Part shown: positions 38,252 through 46,657 of the stretch, piece by piece
Layout of the letters: each line of letters starts with the position of its first letter
Numbering within the stretch: the stretch's first letter is position 1
NCBI GenBank assembly: GCA_029250885.1
Contig: JAQXEK010000077.1
Coordinates: forward strand, 1 to 52,500
Length of the DNA stretch: 52,500 nucleotides
Direction of reading: 5' to 3'
From: Planctomycetota bacterium
Lineage (GTDB): Bacteria > Planctomycetota > UBA1135 > GCA-002686595
Made by a program: the position numbers and the translations under genes
Notes under the pieces: generated by a model
What the model was told of the DNA's origin: nothing
The model's database searches: none
Seen by the model: only the letters and a program-made list of their open reading frames with translations

Positions 38252-38280
38252 TTGACCTTTGGGGCCCATGCGTCTATCCT
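38252..38280 (+). promoter_or_regulatory. Sigma-70-type promoter of trmD-rplS
   Basis: -35 TTGACC (38252-38257), 17-base spacer, -10 TATCCT (38275-38280), GC-rich discriminator. The predicted start near 38287 leaves a leader of about 22 bases with a GGGAG ribosome site before the GTG at 38309. It lies inside the apparent upstream extension of the trmD frame, which therefore is not coding. Confidence 0.72.
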
Positions 38281-38308
38281 CTGCGCCCCAATTTCATGGG
38301 AGAAGTCC

Positions 38309-39004
38309 GTGCTCTTTACCTTCCTAACCCTGTTCCCCGAGGTAGTCGATTCCTATGCAAAGGCGTCGATCCTAGGGGGTGCCCAGGATCGAGGATTGGT
38401 AAAGATCGAGCCGGTTGACTTCCGTGACTTCACTAGGGACCGACACCGAACGGTTGATGACCGACCCTTCGGCGGTGGCCCCGGGATGGTGCTCAAGCCC
38501 GAACCAATCCTCGACGCAGTCGAGTGGCTGGAGCGGCGCGACGGCACCTACCGGAAGATCATGCTCACTCCAAGTGGCAGGCCCTTCGACCAGAACATGG
38601 CCGAGGAGCTCACTAAAGAGAAGCGGATCATGCTACTCGCCGGCAGGTACGAGGGCTTCGACGAGCGGATTCGAGAAGAGTGCGAGTGGGATGAAATTTC
38701 AATGGGAGACTTCGTGCTTTGCGGCGGCGAGCTCCCGGGACTGTGTGTGGCCGAGGCGGTAATTCGCCTCTTGCCCAACGTTCTCGGGGATTCAGAATCC
38801 GCAGTGCAAGATTCCTTCCAGGACGGGGGTGGTCTCGATCACCCCCACTACACGCGGCCACGGGTTTACCGGGGAAGGGAAGTGCCACAAGTACTTCTCT
38901 CCGGTGATCACGGAGCCATCGAAGCGTGGAGGAATCAGCAAGCGGATGTGCGCACACAGCACAGACGCCCTGACTTGCTCGCCGCTTCCAAATCAGACCA
39001 GTAA
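38309..39004 (+). CDS. trmD: tRNA (guanine37-N1)-methyltransferase
   Basis: A 231-residue SPOUT methyltransferase making m1G37 in tRNA, which prevents +1 frameshifting. I place the start at GTG 38309 (protein MLFTFLTLFPEVVDSYAKAS) because TrmD proteins begin here, a GGGAG site precedes it and a promoter lies just upstream; the open frame continues to 38105 without similarity. Motifs are RTVDDRPFGGGPGMVLKPEP (47-66), AGRYEGFDERI (111-121), the SAM-binding trefoil knot EISMGDFVLCGGELPGLCVA (129-148) and DHPHYTRP (177-184). It precedes rplS, as in the rpsP-rimM-trmD-rplS operon, but rpsP and rimM are not present. Confidence 0.96.
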   Translation: MLFTFLTLFPEVVDSYAKASILGGAQDRGLVKIEPVDFRDFTRDRHRTVDDRPFGGGPGMVLKPEPILDAVEWLERRDGTYRKIMLTPSGRPFDQNMAEELTKEKRIMLLAGRYEGFDERIREECEWDEISMGDFVLCGGELPGLCVAEAVIRLLPNVLGDSESAVQDSFQDGGGLDHPHYTRPRVYRGREVPQVLLSGDHGAIEAWRNQQADVRTQHRRPDLLAASKSDQ

Positions 39005-39063
39005 AACCAGAGTCCACGCAACAGCGTTCCCTTCGGCGTCCGCCGAATGACCCCAAACTAGCC

Positions 39064-39489
39064 ATGAGCAGCCTAATCCAGACCCTCGAATCGGAGATGA
39101 AGAAAGACTTCGTCACCGCCCTCAACGCCGGCGACACCGTCGAGGTCCACTACTTGATCCGCGAGGGTGAGAAAGAGCGCGTGCAGCTCTTCATCGGCAC
39201 CATCATCGCCGTCCAAGGTACGGGCATCCGCACCGCCATCGTTGTCCGCCGCATCGTTGCGAGCGAAGGTGTCGAGCGAATCTTCCCCATCCACAGCCCT
39301 CGTGTGAGGGACATCGTTGTCACCCGCCGCGGTAAAGTCCGTCGCGCCAAGCTCTACTTCCTCCGCGATCGCGTTGGCAAGAAGACCCGCGTCACCGAGC
39401 TGCTCGGCGACAAGGCTCGCGCAGCCAAGGCAGCCGACAAAACGGCCCGTGCCGACCAGACCGCAGCTGCAGCGACCGAAGAAGCCTAA
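39064..39489 (+). CDS. rplS: 50S ribosomal protein L19
   Basis: L19 (141 residues), at the 30S-50S interface. It begins MSSLIQTLESEMKKDFVTAL and contains NAGDTVEVHYLIREGEKERV, QLFIGTIIAVQGTGIRTAIV and the RRIVASEGVERIFPIHSPRV region typical of the family, then RRGKVRRAKLYFLRDRVGKK. The last 25 residues are an Ala/Lys-rich extension (ARAAKAADKTARADQTAAAA). It is 59 bases after trmD, with a strong hairpin terminator following. Confidence 0.97.
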   Translation: MSSLIQTLESEMKKDFVTALNAGDTVEVHYLIREGEKERVQLFIGTIIAVQGTGIRTAIVVRRIVASEGVERIFPIHSPRVRDIVVTRRGKVRRAKLYFLRDRVGKKTRVTELLGDKARAAKAADKTARADQTAAAATEEA

Positions 39490-39503
39490 ACCGGGCTTCC
39501 TTA

Positions 39504-39578
39504 GGCGCGCCCCTCTTCCCGGGCCCCCTAGAGGGGGGCCGACGGCCCATCGGGCTGTCCAAAGAAGATGGGCGCGCC
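39504..39578 (+). terminator. Terminator downstream of rplS
   Basis: A long inverted repeat, 39504-39518 with 39564-39578 (14 of 15 positions pair), enclosing further GC-rich hairpins including GGCCCCC/GGGGGCC around 39530-39540. The plus strand then reads CTTCCCTTTTC. It separates trmD-rplS from secDF and probably ends or attenuates transcription. Confidence 0.65.
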
Positions 39579-39621
39579 CTTCCCTTTTCACTCCGTCTCT
39601 CCGTTACTCCGGATCCTAGCT

Positions 39622-42600
39622 ATGGTCGAGAATCTCGGTCGCAAACTGACCACGATCTTCGTTCTGCTCGCCATTTCGATTGGCCTACTTACCCTCAAGT
39701 CGCCGCCCCTCAACATGGGCCTCGATCTACAGGGAGGTACCCAAATTGTGCTCAGCGTCGACTTCGACAAGGCACTGGCTGAGGGAAAAATCTCGGAGGC
39801 GGATTTCAACGACAAGGTTGGACTGCTGAACCAGATGATCGCGATCTTCCGCCAGCGCATTGACCCGACGGGTACGCGCGAGCCTTCGATCACGACCCAG
39901 GGTGAGGACCGGATCGTCATTGAGTTGCCGGGCAGCACCCTCGGCGACCGCAAGGCCGTGGCGAGCATGATTGGCACCCTTGCCTTGGACGGCGACTCCA
40001 TCCAGCTCGGTGAGGGTCGCGACGACTTCCCCGCTGGCGGAGGCATGATCAAGGTCGGCGAAGAGGAGATTCGCTATAGCCGCGTCCAGGAGATAAAGGA
40101 AAACAAGATGACCACGGGCGCCGATGGCGTGGCAAGGACAGTCCAGGTCACCGTGGGCAAGCGCCTTGTGGGCCTGACCCGCGGTGAGAACCAGACTACG
40201 GTCTCGGTCCACAACGAGGGCGAAGTGGTCAAGCTGACCAGCACCAACGAGATCCGTAACGCGATCGAGAACCTCGGCGATCTCGCCTTTGTCATCGAAG
40301 CCGAGACGACGGACTTCACCGCCACCAGCACGGACCTGCTCAGCGAGCGCGCCAAGCTCAGTACCTGGCTCGAGGCCAACCCCGGGGAGAAAGTCACCGG
40401 CTTCAACTCGATCGCACCCGAGAACGGTGGCTCCGACCCCAAGCTCCAGTGGTTCCCCCGCAAGGACAACCCCGACGCCCCCACTAGCGACCTCGAGCGC
40501 GCTGTGGCGATCCTCAACATGCCGGCCATCGACCACGAGGACTGGGTCTTCACCGGCGAGGCCCTTGAGCAGGCTTACATGTCCCAAGATAGCCTCGGCC
40601 TGCCAGCTGTCGGCTTCCAGATGGTTCCCCAGCGCGTCGGTGACTTCACGGACTTCACCGAGCAGCACATCAACCGCTCCATGGCGATCATCCTGAATGG
40701 AGAGATCGTCACCAGCGCCAACATCGGCGGCGTACTGCCTGGCTCTGGCCAGATCTACGGCAGCTTCACTGCCGAGTATGTGCAGAACATGATCACGGTG
40801 CTGCGCACCGGGTCCCTGAGCATCAAGCCCTCCATCGAGAGCGAGAACCGCGTGAGTGCAAACCTTGGTGCGGATTACGTTCGCAAGGCGTTTATCTCCT
40901 CCGGCATCGCACTGCTCGGCGTGATGGTCTTCATGATCTATTACTACCGTCGCTTTGGTGTCTATGCCTCCATCGCACTGACCTCGACGCTGGTCATGCT
41001 GCTCGGGGCCATGAGCTTTCTCGATGCGACCCTCACTCTTCCCGGTGTGGCCGGAATCATCCTGACCGTGGGTATGGCGGTGGACGCCAACATCCTGATC
41101 TTTGACCGTATCCGCGAGGAGATGGACAAGGGCCGCAACTTCAAGCAGGCCGCAAAGAATGGATTCTCCCGGGCTGCGGTCACGATCTTTGATGCCAACA
41201 TCACGACCTTGCTCACGGCCGTCGTGCTCTACAACGTGGGCACCGGCCCCGTGAAGGGCTTCGCTGTGACTTTGATGGTTGGTGTTCTGACTTCGATGTT
41301 CTCCGCCCTGGTCATCTCGAAGGTGCTCGTGCACAAGGCCCTCGAGGGTGGACTCAAGGAGATGAACATCGGCACGTGGCTCGTGACCGCCGACTTCGGC
41401 TTTATGAAGAAGGCCAAGGTTGCCGCCGTGGGATCCATGATCGCGGTCATCGCAGGCCTGACCTTGTTTATCTCGATTGATGATAAAAAGAAGCTCGGCA
41501 TCGAGTTCATCGGTGGAGCGACCATGCAGGTTCGCACAGCAGAGCCAACTGATCTAGAGGTGGTGCGTCAGCTGGTCGCCTCTATCGAGGGGGACATCAG
41601 TGAATCCGCGGTAACGGGCGTCAGCTCCGAGGCTGAAGCCAACAACACCTTCAGCATGTTCCGCATCACGTTCAAGACGGATGAGGACCAGCGCGGCGAA
41701 GACGCGGGCGCCTCCTTTAAGAGCCTGATCAACGAGTCCCTGAAGGACATCCTGCTCACCGACCCGATCCTGGCCAGCGTTGGCGAGAACAACCAGGTCG
41801 AAGTGGACATGCACTTCGTCGAGAACCACGAGGTCGGCGACATCCAAGCCGTACTCGAGGGTGTCGGCATCAAGGACGCGATCGTCACGAAGGGACTGGG
41901 TGTCGGCGCTTACATGGCGACGGGCGCGGTGAATACTGGCCAGAACGGCGACGCTCTCGCTGTCAGTATGCTGTCAGCCTTCGAGGCCTCACCCGCCGTG
42001 CCAGCCTTCACGATGATCGACTCCGGCGCCGACTACTCCCAGGTGGGTAGCCAGGTCGTCGGCGAGATGCGGGACAAGGCAATCATGGCCATCCTGATCA
42101 GCCTCTTCGCCATCGTGATGTACATTCGGGTTCGCTTCTCGGAGTACTCCTACGGTATCGCTGCTGTGGCCGCTGTTGTGCACGACGTCCTGATCACCCT
42201 TGGTGTGCTCTCGATCTTCATCGCCACAGGCTTCATCCATGTGGAGATCACCGTTGCGATGATCGCTGCCTTCTTGACCATCATCGGCTACTCCCTCAAC
42301 GACACGATCGTTCTCTTCGACCGTGTCCGCGAGAACCTGCCGCGCATGGAGACGGACCTAGGCACGATCCTTAACACGTCAATCAATCAGACCCTCTCCC
42401 GTACGATCCTGACCTCGGTCACGACCTTACTGGCCGTGGTGATCCTGCTGGTCTTTAACTTTGGAACGGGCAACGTGCTCGAGAGCTTCGCCGTGACCAT
42501 GGTCATCGGTGTCGGTGTCGGTACCTACTCCTCCATGTTCATCGCTAGCCCGGTGCTCCACTTCCTGGAGAACCGCAACGCCGCCAAGCGCCAAGCCGCC

Positions 42601-42642
42601 CGGGACTCCATAAGCAAGACCGAAGTCGTCACCGGCAAGTAG
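39622..42642 (+). CDS. secDF: Fused protein-export membrane protein SecDF
   Basis: A single-chain SecD-SecF of 1006 residues that uses the proton motive force to pull preproteins through SecYEG. I start at the ATG 39622 (MVENLGRKLTTIFVLLAISI) rather than 18 codons upstream. The SecD half has LNMGLDLQGGTQIVLSVDFD, the P1 domain, ITSANIGGVLPGSGQIYGSF-like sequence and VGMAVDANILIFDRIREEMD. The SecF half begins about residue 620 (KLGIEFIGGATMQVRTAEPT) and has IIGYSLNDTIVLFDRVRENL. Twelve membrane helices are expected. The fused form occurs in Bacillus and, to my knowledge, in planctomycetes. A LysM-like protein gene follows after 6 bases. Confidence 0.96.
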   Translation: MVENLGRKLTTIFVLLAISIGLLTLKSPPLNMGLDLQGGTQIVLSVDFDKALAEGKISEADFNDKVGLLNQMIAIFRQRIDPTGTREPSITTQGEDRIVIELPGSTLGDRKAVASMIGTLALDGDSIQLGEGRDDFPAGGGMIKVGEEEIRYSRVQEIKENKMTTGADGVARTVQVTVGKRLVGLTRGENQTTVSVHNEGEVVKLTSTNEIRNAIENLGDLAFVIEAETTDFTATSTDLLSERAKLSTWLEANPGEKVTGFNSIAPENGGSDPKLQWFPRKDNPDAPTSDLERAVAILNMPAIDHEDWVFTGEALEQAYMSQDSLGLPAVGFQMVPQRVGDFTDFTEQHINRSMAIILNGEIVTSANIGGVLPGSGQIYGSFTAEYVQNMITVLRTGSLSIKPSIESENRVSANLGADYVRKAFISSGIALLGVMVFMIYYYRRFGVYASIALTSTLVMLLGAMSFLDATLTLPGVAGIILTVGMAVDANILIFDRIREEMDKGRNFKQAAKNGFSRAAVTIFDANITTLLTAVVLYNVGTGPVKGFAVTLMVGVLTSMFSALVISKVLVHKALEGGLKEMNIGTWLVTADFGFMKKAKVAAVGSMIAVIAGLTLFISIDDKKKLGIEFIGGATMQVRTAEPTDLEVVRQLVASIEGDISESAVTGVSSEAEANNTFSMFRITFKTDEDQRGEDAGASFKSLINESLKDILLTDPILASVGENNQVEVDMHFVENHEVGDIQAVLEGVGIKDAIVTKGLGVGAYMATGAVNTGQNGDALAVSMLSAFEASPAVPAFTMIDSGADYSQVGSQVVGEMRDKAIMAILISLFAIVMYIRVRFSEYSYGIAAVAAVVHDVLITLGVLSIFIATGFIHVEITVAMIAAFLTIIGYSLNDTIVLFDRVRENLPRMETDLGTILNTSINQTLSRTILTSVTTLLAVVILLVFNFGTGNVLESFAVTMVIGVGVGTYSSMFIASPVLHFLENRNAAKRQAARDSISKTEVVTGK

Positions 42643-42648
42643 CGCCAG

Positions 42649-43218
42649 TTGGAGAACAATCCACAGCGAAGAGGCCTGCGAATCCTGATCGGACTCGCAG
42701 GCCTCTTTTCTGTCTTCGCTTTAGCTTGGCTATGGCAAGAGCGCACCATCGAGCAGTCCCGCCGCATCCGCGATGAAGCGCCAAACGTACTGGCTAAGGC
42801 CGAAAGTGCCGGGGTAAAACAGAACCCGCCCCATCCCTCCCCTCTAGCCCACCTGCCCCCTGGCTGGGGCCGCATCGTCCTAGGCCGGCCATCGGGCGCC
42901 GAACCTACAGCTCGCCTTGAGGCTATCGCTCCGCCCGCGGATCCGGGGGTGCCGGCCATAGATCAGCCGGATTCTCCCACGGTCGAGCCGCCCCATGAGC
43001 CCCTGCCTGCCCCCTCGACTTGGCCCTCGGACCAAGAACTCATTGTTCGCCCAGGCCAGTCCCTCTCCAAGATCATCGCCGGCGCCTACGGTCGCTCGAC
43101 GCCCGCCCTGGTCAGCAAGTTGGCTGCCTATAACGGCATGGAGAACGCGAACAAGCTGCGCGAGGGACAGAAGCTGCTCATCCCAACCAAGGACAAGCTG
43201 CTGGAGCTAGTGCCCTAG
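42649..43218 (+). CDS. Membrane-anchored protein with C-terminal LysM-like domain
   Basis: A 189-residue protein from a TTG start 6 bases after the secDF stop. A basic N-terminus and one membrane helix (about 12-30, LIGLAGLFSVFALAWLW) are followed by a Pro-rich linker (about 55-125) and a C-terminal LysM-like domain (about 130-185): ELIVRPGQSLSKIIAGAYGR, LVSKLAAYNGMENANKLREG, QKLLIPTKD. LysM domains bind peptidoglycan or other GlcNAc polymers, so it may tether the secretion site to the wall. Its 3' end overlaps the convergent hflX by 12 bases. Confidence 0.8.
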   Translation: MENNPQRRGLRILIGLAGLFSVFALAWLWQERTIEQSRRIRDEAPNVLAKAESAGVKQNPPHPSPLAHLPPGWGRIVLGRPSGAEPTARLEAIAPPADPGVPAIDQPDSPTVEPPHEPLPAPSTWPSDQELIVRPGQSLSKIIAGAYGRSTPALVSKLAAYNGMENANKLREGQKLLIPTKDKLLELVP

Positions 43219-44574
43219 GGGCTCGCGCCAGGCCGGCTTCTCGGGCTCGGTCTCGATGGACTCGCGCTCTACCGCCGGCTCGAGAATTTCGAGCTCTACA
43301 TCACAGCCCATGTCCCTCTCCAGCTGGCCGAGGGCCGATGCTGCGAGCCGCATGACCAGCACGGCGGTGCCGTCCTCAAGGTACTCCTCCTCGACGCAAC
43401 GGCCCGACCGACGGACCGCCGCGAGCAGGGCCCCAGCGGCGGCTGGGATCCGGGTGCGGACTAGGCTCGAGCGGCGATCCAGATGCTCGCTGACCATCGA
43501 TTCAAACTTGTCGAGGCCCTCACCTGTCTTGGCCGAGAGAAAGACCGCCTCTTCCCCGCGGTTGTTTACGAACAGAGGTGCGTCGCCGTCGAACATATCG
43601 ATCTTGTTGAAGACCAGCATATCGGCGAATCGGTGGGCTGATAGATCCTCGAGAACATCGTCCACGGCTGCCATCTGCTCGGCCACATCCGGGTGGGCCG
43701 TGTCGATTACGTGCACCAGAAGATCAACATTGAGCGCCTCTTCCAAGGTGGCGTGGAACGAGGCCACCAGGTGGTGCGGCAAGCGCTGGAGGAATCCGAC
43801 CGTATCCGATACAAGCACGGTGCGGCCGTCTTCAAGATTCCATTTGCGCGTGCGCGTGTCCAAGGTCGCAAACAGCATGTCTTCGGCCAGCTCGTTGGAT
43901 CCAGTCAATGTGTTCAGCAGCGTTGACTTGCCGGCGTTCGTGTAGCCGATCAAGCCAAGGGTGTAGACCTCCGAGCGCGACTGGACCTGTCGGCGCTTGC
44001 GCGCTTCGATGCCCTTGAGCTCGCGCTTCATGTCGCTGACGCGCTTCATCAAGAGCCGCTGGTCGGTCTCGAGCTGGGTCTCGCCGGGACCGCGCATGCC
44101 GATGCCACCCTGCTGGCGTTCCAGGTGCGTCCACATGCGGCGCAGACGCGGGATCAGGTACTCGACTTGGGCCAGCTCGACCTGCAGGCGCGACTGACGG
44201 GTCGAGACCCGGCGCGCGAAGATGTCGAGGATGAGCTCCGAGCGGTCCACCACCCGAGCGCAGAAGATCTTCTCGAGGTTTCGAACCTGAGCCGGGCTGA
44301 GGTCATTGTCCACCACCACCGCATCGGGCTCGAGCTTCTCCACTATGGCGGCAATCTCTTCGGCCTTGCCACGCCCCATTAGGGTTGCGGGGTGAGGCCT
44401 GGAACGGTGCTGGGTGACGCCATCGCCAACCACCTCCACACCAGCAGCAATGCAGAGTCCTCGAACCTCCGTCAGGGGCCCTTCGTGCTCCTCGACTTGT
44501 CCGTCGAGTAGAACGCCACAGATGAGGACGCGCTCGGGGCCGTGGTTCGTTTGGTAGGGGCTGCTTTCGTTCAT
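43207..44574 (-). CDS. hflX: GTPase HflX
   Basis: A 455-residue HflX, a GTPase that splits or rescues stalled 70S ribosomes, especially after heat or antibiotic stress. The N-terminal HflX domain contains PATLMGRGKAEEIAAIVEKL (62-81) and the glycine-rich QQGGIGMRGPGETQLETDQR (154-173). The G domain has GYTNAGKST (210-218), DTVGFLQRLPHHLVASFHAT (257-276) and NKID (323-326). The C-terminal domain ends in an acidic tail. The start overlaps the nadB stop by 4 bases, so the two are coupled. Confidence 0.96.
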   Translation of the reverse strand: MNESSPYQTNHGPERVLICGVLLDGQVEEHEGPLTEVRGLCIAAGVEVVGDGVTQHRSRPHPATLMGRGKAEEIAAIVEKLEPDAVVVDNDLSPAQVRNLEKIFCARVVDRSELILDIFARRVSTRQSRLQVELAQVEYLIPRLRRMWTHLERQQGGIGMRGPGETQLETDQRLLMKRVSDMKRELKGIEARKRRQVQSRSEVYTLGLIGYTNAGKSTLLNTLTGSNELAEDMLFATLDTRTRKWNLEDGRTVLVSDTVGFLQRLPHHLVASFHATLEEALNVDLLVHVIDTAHPDVAEQMAAVDDVLEDLSAHRFADMLVFNKIDMFDGDAPLFVNNRGEEAVFLSAKTGEGLDKFESMVSEHLDRRSSLVRTRIPAAAGALLAAVRRSGRCVEEEYLEDGTAVLVMRLAASALGQLERDMGCDVELEILEPAVERESIETEPEKPAWREPLGH

Positions 44575-46289
44575 GGAATCAATTCGTTCGCGGGCGTCGT
44601 CGTCACATATAGTCCCGTGATGCGGCCCGCTTCGATGGTCGGAGTCAGCTCGCTGTGCGCTTGTCTATCGGGGTCTGGAGCGGGGAAGTCCGTCCGGAAG
44701 TGGACACCGCGGCTCTCTTTGCGGGCTAGGGCACCTTGGGCCACAAGCCGCGCGACAGTCAGCATGTTCAGCAGCTCGAGGGAGCGGACTCCCGGGGCCG
44801 TCAGATCCTGGACGGCGCGAGTCCAGAGCTCGATCTTGGCGATAGCATCGACCATGCTCGCCTCGTCCCTCTCAATGCCAAGCTGGCGCCACATCAGGGA
44901 TTTGAGGGAGTAAGTGACATCCTCGAGGTTGATCCCGATGTAGTGGGGATCGAGTCCCAAGTCCTTGGGGCCCGAGCTGTCGAGGCTTGGGATCGGTGCA
45001 CCCGAAGCCGCGGCCAAGAGGCCCGAGCGACGACCGAGAACGATGCCCTCGAGCAGTGAGTTCGAGCCCATCCGGTTCGCGCCGTGCAAGCCGGAGCTCG
45101 CGCACTCGCCCACAGCCAGCAGGCCCGGCACCGAGGTCCGCCCGTCCACGTCCACCTTCAGGCCACCCACCATGTAATGGGCACCGGGACGAACCGGCAC
45201 GGGGTCGGTCGCGATGTCGATCCCAAACAGGTTGCAGGTCCTTGCGACCGCGGGGAAGAGCTTGTGGGGATCTCCCTCGACCTCGGAAAGGTCAAGGTAG
45301 ACACTGGTGTCTTCGGTCGCGACCATGCGCGCGAAGCACGCGCGGCTGACCACATCCCGGGGAGCGAGCTCTGCGTCCTTGTGGGCATCGGGCATGAAGC
45401 GCCGGCCGTCCTTGTCCACGAGCAGTCCGCCCGCACCGCGAACGACCTCGCTGATGAGCACCCGCGCCGCACCGGCAATGTAGAGGCACGTGGGATGGAA
45501 CTGAAAGAATTCCATGTCGCGCACGACAGCACCGGCCCGAAGGCCAAGGGCCACACCGTCGCCGGTGGCGATCTCGGGGTTGGTCGTCTCGCGGTACAGC
45601 TGCCCTGCACCGCCCGTAGCGAGGAGCACATGGCCAGCGGCAAAGGCCACATGGGGTGGCGGCTTGGCCGGGTCAAAGCGGCGCCCGGTCCCCTCCCTCA
45701 GGGCGAGGATCCCGTCTACGCGGCCCGTCGAACCACGCAGCAGATCCACGGCGAAGTGATTGGGGAAGACGGTGACCCCTGGGTGGGACTCTAGGGTCTC
45801 CGCGAGGCTCTTCTGGATCACGAGCCCTGTGGCGTCACCGGCGTGAAAGATACGCGGTCGCGAGTGACCGCCTTCGCGGCTGAGGTGGAGGTCACCGGCG
45901 GAATTGACATCGAACTCGGCGCCATAGCTATGCAACATGTCTACCGCTGCGGGTCCCCCGCGGACCACAGCTTCGACCACTCCAGCATCCGAAAGCCCAC
46001 AGCCCACTTCGAGGGTGTCCGCGGTGTGCAACTCAAAGGAGTCGTTCTTGGCAAGAACAGCCGCCATGCCCCCCTTGGCCTCATTTGTGTTGGTCGAGCG
46101 CAGGTCGGTCTTGACCAGGACAGCCACGGACAACCCCTGCTCCGCGGCCGCTAGGGCAGCAGATGCACCCCCGGCGCCGGCGCCCACCACGACTAGGTCA
46201 AAGCGGAACACGGGCACCTTGCGGGGGTCAAAGCCCTGCAGGCGCTCCTGAAGGGGCGAGGCGAATGAAGCGAAGGAAGAGTCAGTCAA
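44571..46289 (-). CDS. nadB: L-aspartate oxidase
   Basis: A 572-residue FAD enzyme oxidising L-aspartate to iminoaspartate in NAD biosynthesis. It has the FAD dinucleotide motif VVGAGAGGASAALAAAEQG (34-52), the TNTNEAKGGMAAVLAKNDSF segment, the REGGHSRPRIFHAGDATG active-site region (about 134-151), and SSGLHGANRMGSNSLLEGIV near 400. The SHSR-type arginine context fits NadB better than succinate dehydrogenase. The listed start is a TTG; a downstream GTG is possible. The usual nadA-nadC partners are not adjacent. hflX follows with a 4-base overlap. A TACAAT at 46299-46304 on the minus strand is a possible -10 box close to the start. Confidence 0.94.
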   Translation of the reverse strand: MTDSSFASFASPLQERLQGFDPRKVPVFRFDLVVVGAGAGGASAALAAAEQGLSVAVLVKTDLRSTNTNEAKGGMAAVLAKNDSFELHTADTLEVGCGLSDAGVVEAVVRGGPAAVDMLHSYGAEFDVNSAGDLHLSREGGHSRPRIFHAGDATGLVIQKSLAETLESHPGVTVFPNHFAVDLLRGSTGRVDGILALREGTGRRFDPAKPPPHVAFAAGHVLLATGGAGQLYRETTNPEIATGDGVALGLRAGAVVRDMEFFQFHPTCLYIAGAARVLISEVVRGAGGLLVDKDGRRFMPDAHKDAELAPRDVVSRACFARMVATEDTSVYLDLSEVEGDPHKLFPAVARTCNLFGIDIATDPVPVRPGAHYMVGGLKVDVDGRTSVPGLLAVGECASSGLHGANRMGSNSLLEGIVLGRRSGLLAAASGAPIPSLDSSGPKDLGLDPHYIGINLEDVTYSLKSLMWRQLGIERDEASMVDAIAKIELWTRAVQDLTAPGVRSLELLNMLTVARLVAQGALARKESRGVHFRTDFPAPDPDRQAHSELTPTIEAGRITGLYVTTTPANELIP

Positions 46290-46558
46290 GTTGCCGTCAT
46301 TGTAGGTCCGCCCCCCCTTTAGAGAGGGATGGATGGCTGAAAATACCCCCTAGAGACACGATTATGACCGATCTTCGAGCAGCCAGCGCGCTCCCCCGTC
46401 TAGCCTGGCCCTAAAACTGCACGAACAAAGGCGTTAGGGCTGAACCCTAACAAAGACCAACTTTTGGCCTAGCGGACCCTAACACCTGCCGACTAAGATT
46501 AGGGGGTCGTTAGGTTTTTCGCCTAGCGCATTGGACATCACCTCAACCCCACGCCAAT
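46290..46558 (+). promoter_or_regulatory. nadB-lexA divergent region with TTAGG/CCTAA inverted repeats (candidate LexA operators)
   Basis: A 269-base region without a convincing gene. It holds a perfect palindrome GTTAGGG-CTGAA-CCCTAAC (46433-46451), a CCCTAA (46477-46482) facing TTAGGG (46499-46504), and CGTTAGG (46508-46514) facing CCTAGCG (46522-46528). The heptamer CCTAGCG recurs at 46468-46474. Such clustered symmetric elements before lexA suggest autoregulatory SOS boxes of a type unlike the Escherichia coli or Bacillus consensus. A possible promoter is TGGACA (46532-46537), 17 bases, CAATAT (46555-46560), which would overlap the start of the small ORF. Confidence 0.5.
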
Positions 46559-46645
46559 ATGAAGCAAGTCATCCGATCCGCTGGTCCCGAAGCACTCTCA
46601 TTCGTCTTCTTTGGACTGCTTGTCGCTACCACATTCATCGTCTAG
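46559..46645 (+). CDS. Possible 28-residue membrane peptide upstream of lexA
   Basis: A short frame, ATG at 46559 to TAG at 46643-46645, encoding MKQVIRSAGPEALSFVFFGL then LVATTFIV. It has a basic N-terminus and one hydrophobic helix of about 16 residues. It lies 12 bases before the lexA ATG and downstream of the inverted repeats, so it could be co-expressed with lexA. Small SOS-induced membrane peptides (for example SidA of Caulobacter) have similar size and layout. Against it: no Shine-Dalgarno, and the best candidate -10 box overlaps its start codon, so it might not be on the transcript. Confidence 0.35.
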   Translation: MKQVIRSAGPEALSFVFFGLLVATTFIV

Positions 46646-46657
46646 CCCCTTATAGCC

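Noticed and set aside
38105..38308. N-terminal extension of TrmD
   Set aside because: A near-consensus promoter lies within it, and TrmD proteins begin at the GTG-encoded MLFTFLTLFPE with a GGGAG ribosome site.
39727..41334. 535-codon antisense frame inside secDF
   Set aside because: A shadow of the secDF codon bias on the opposite strand; His/Asp-rich composition typical of antisense frames in GC-rich genes.
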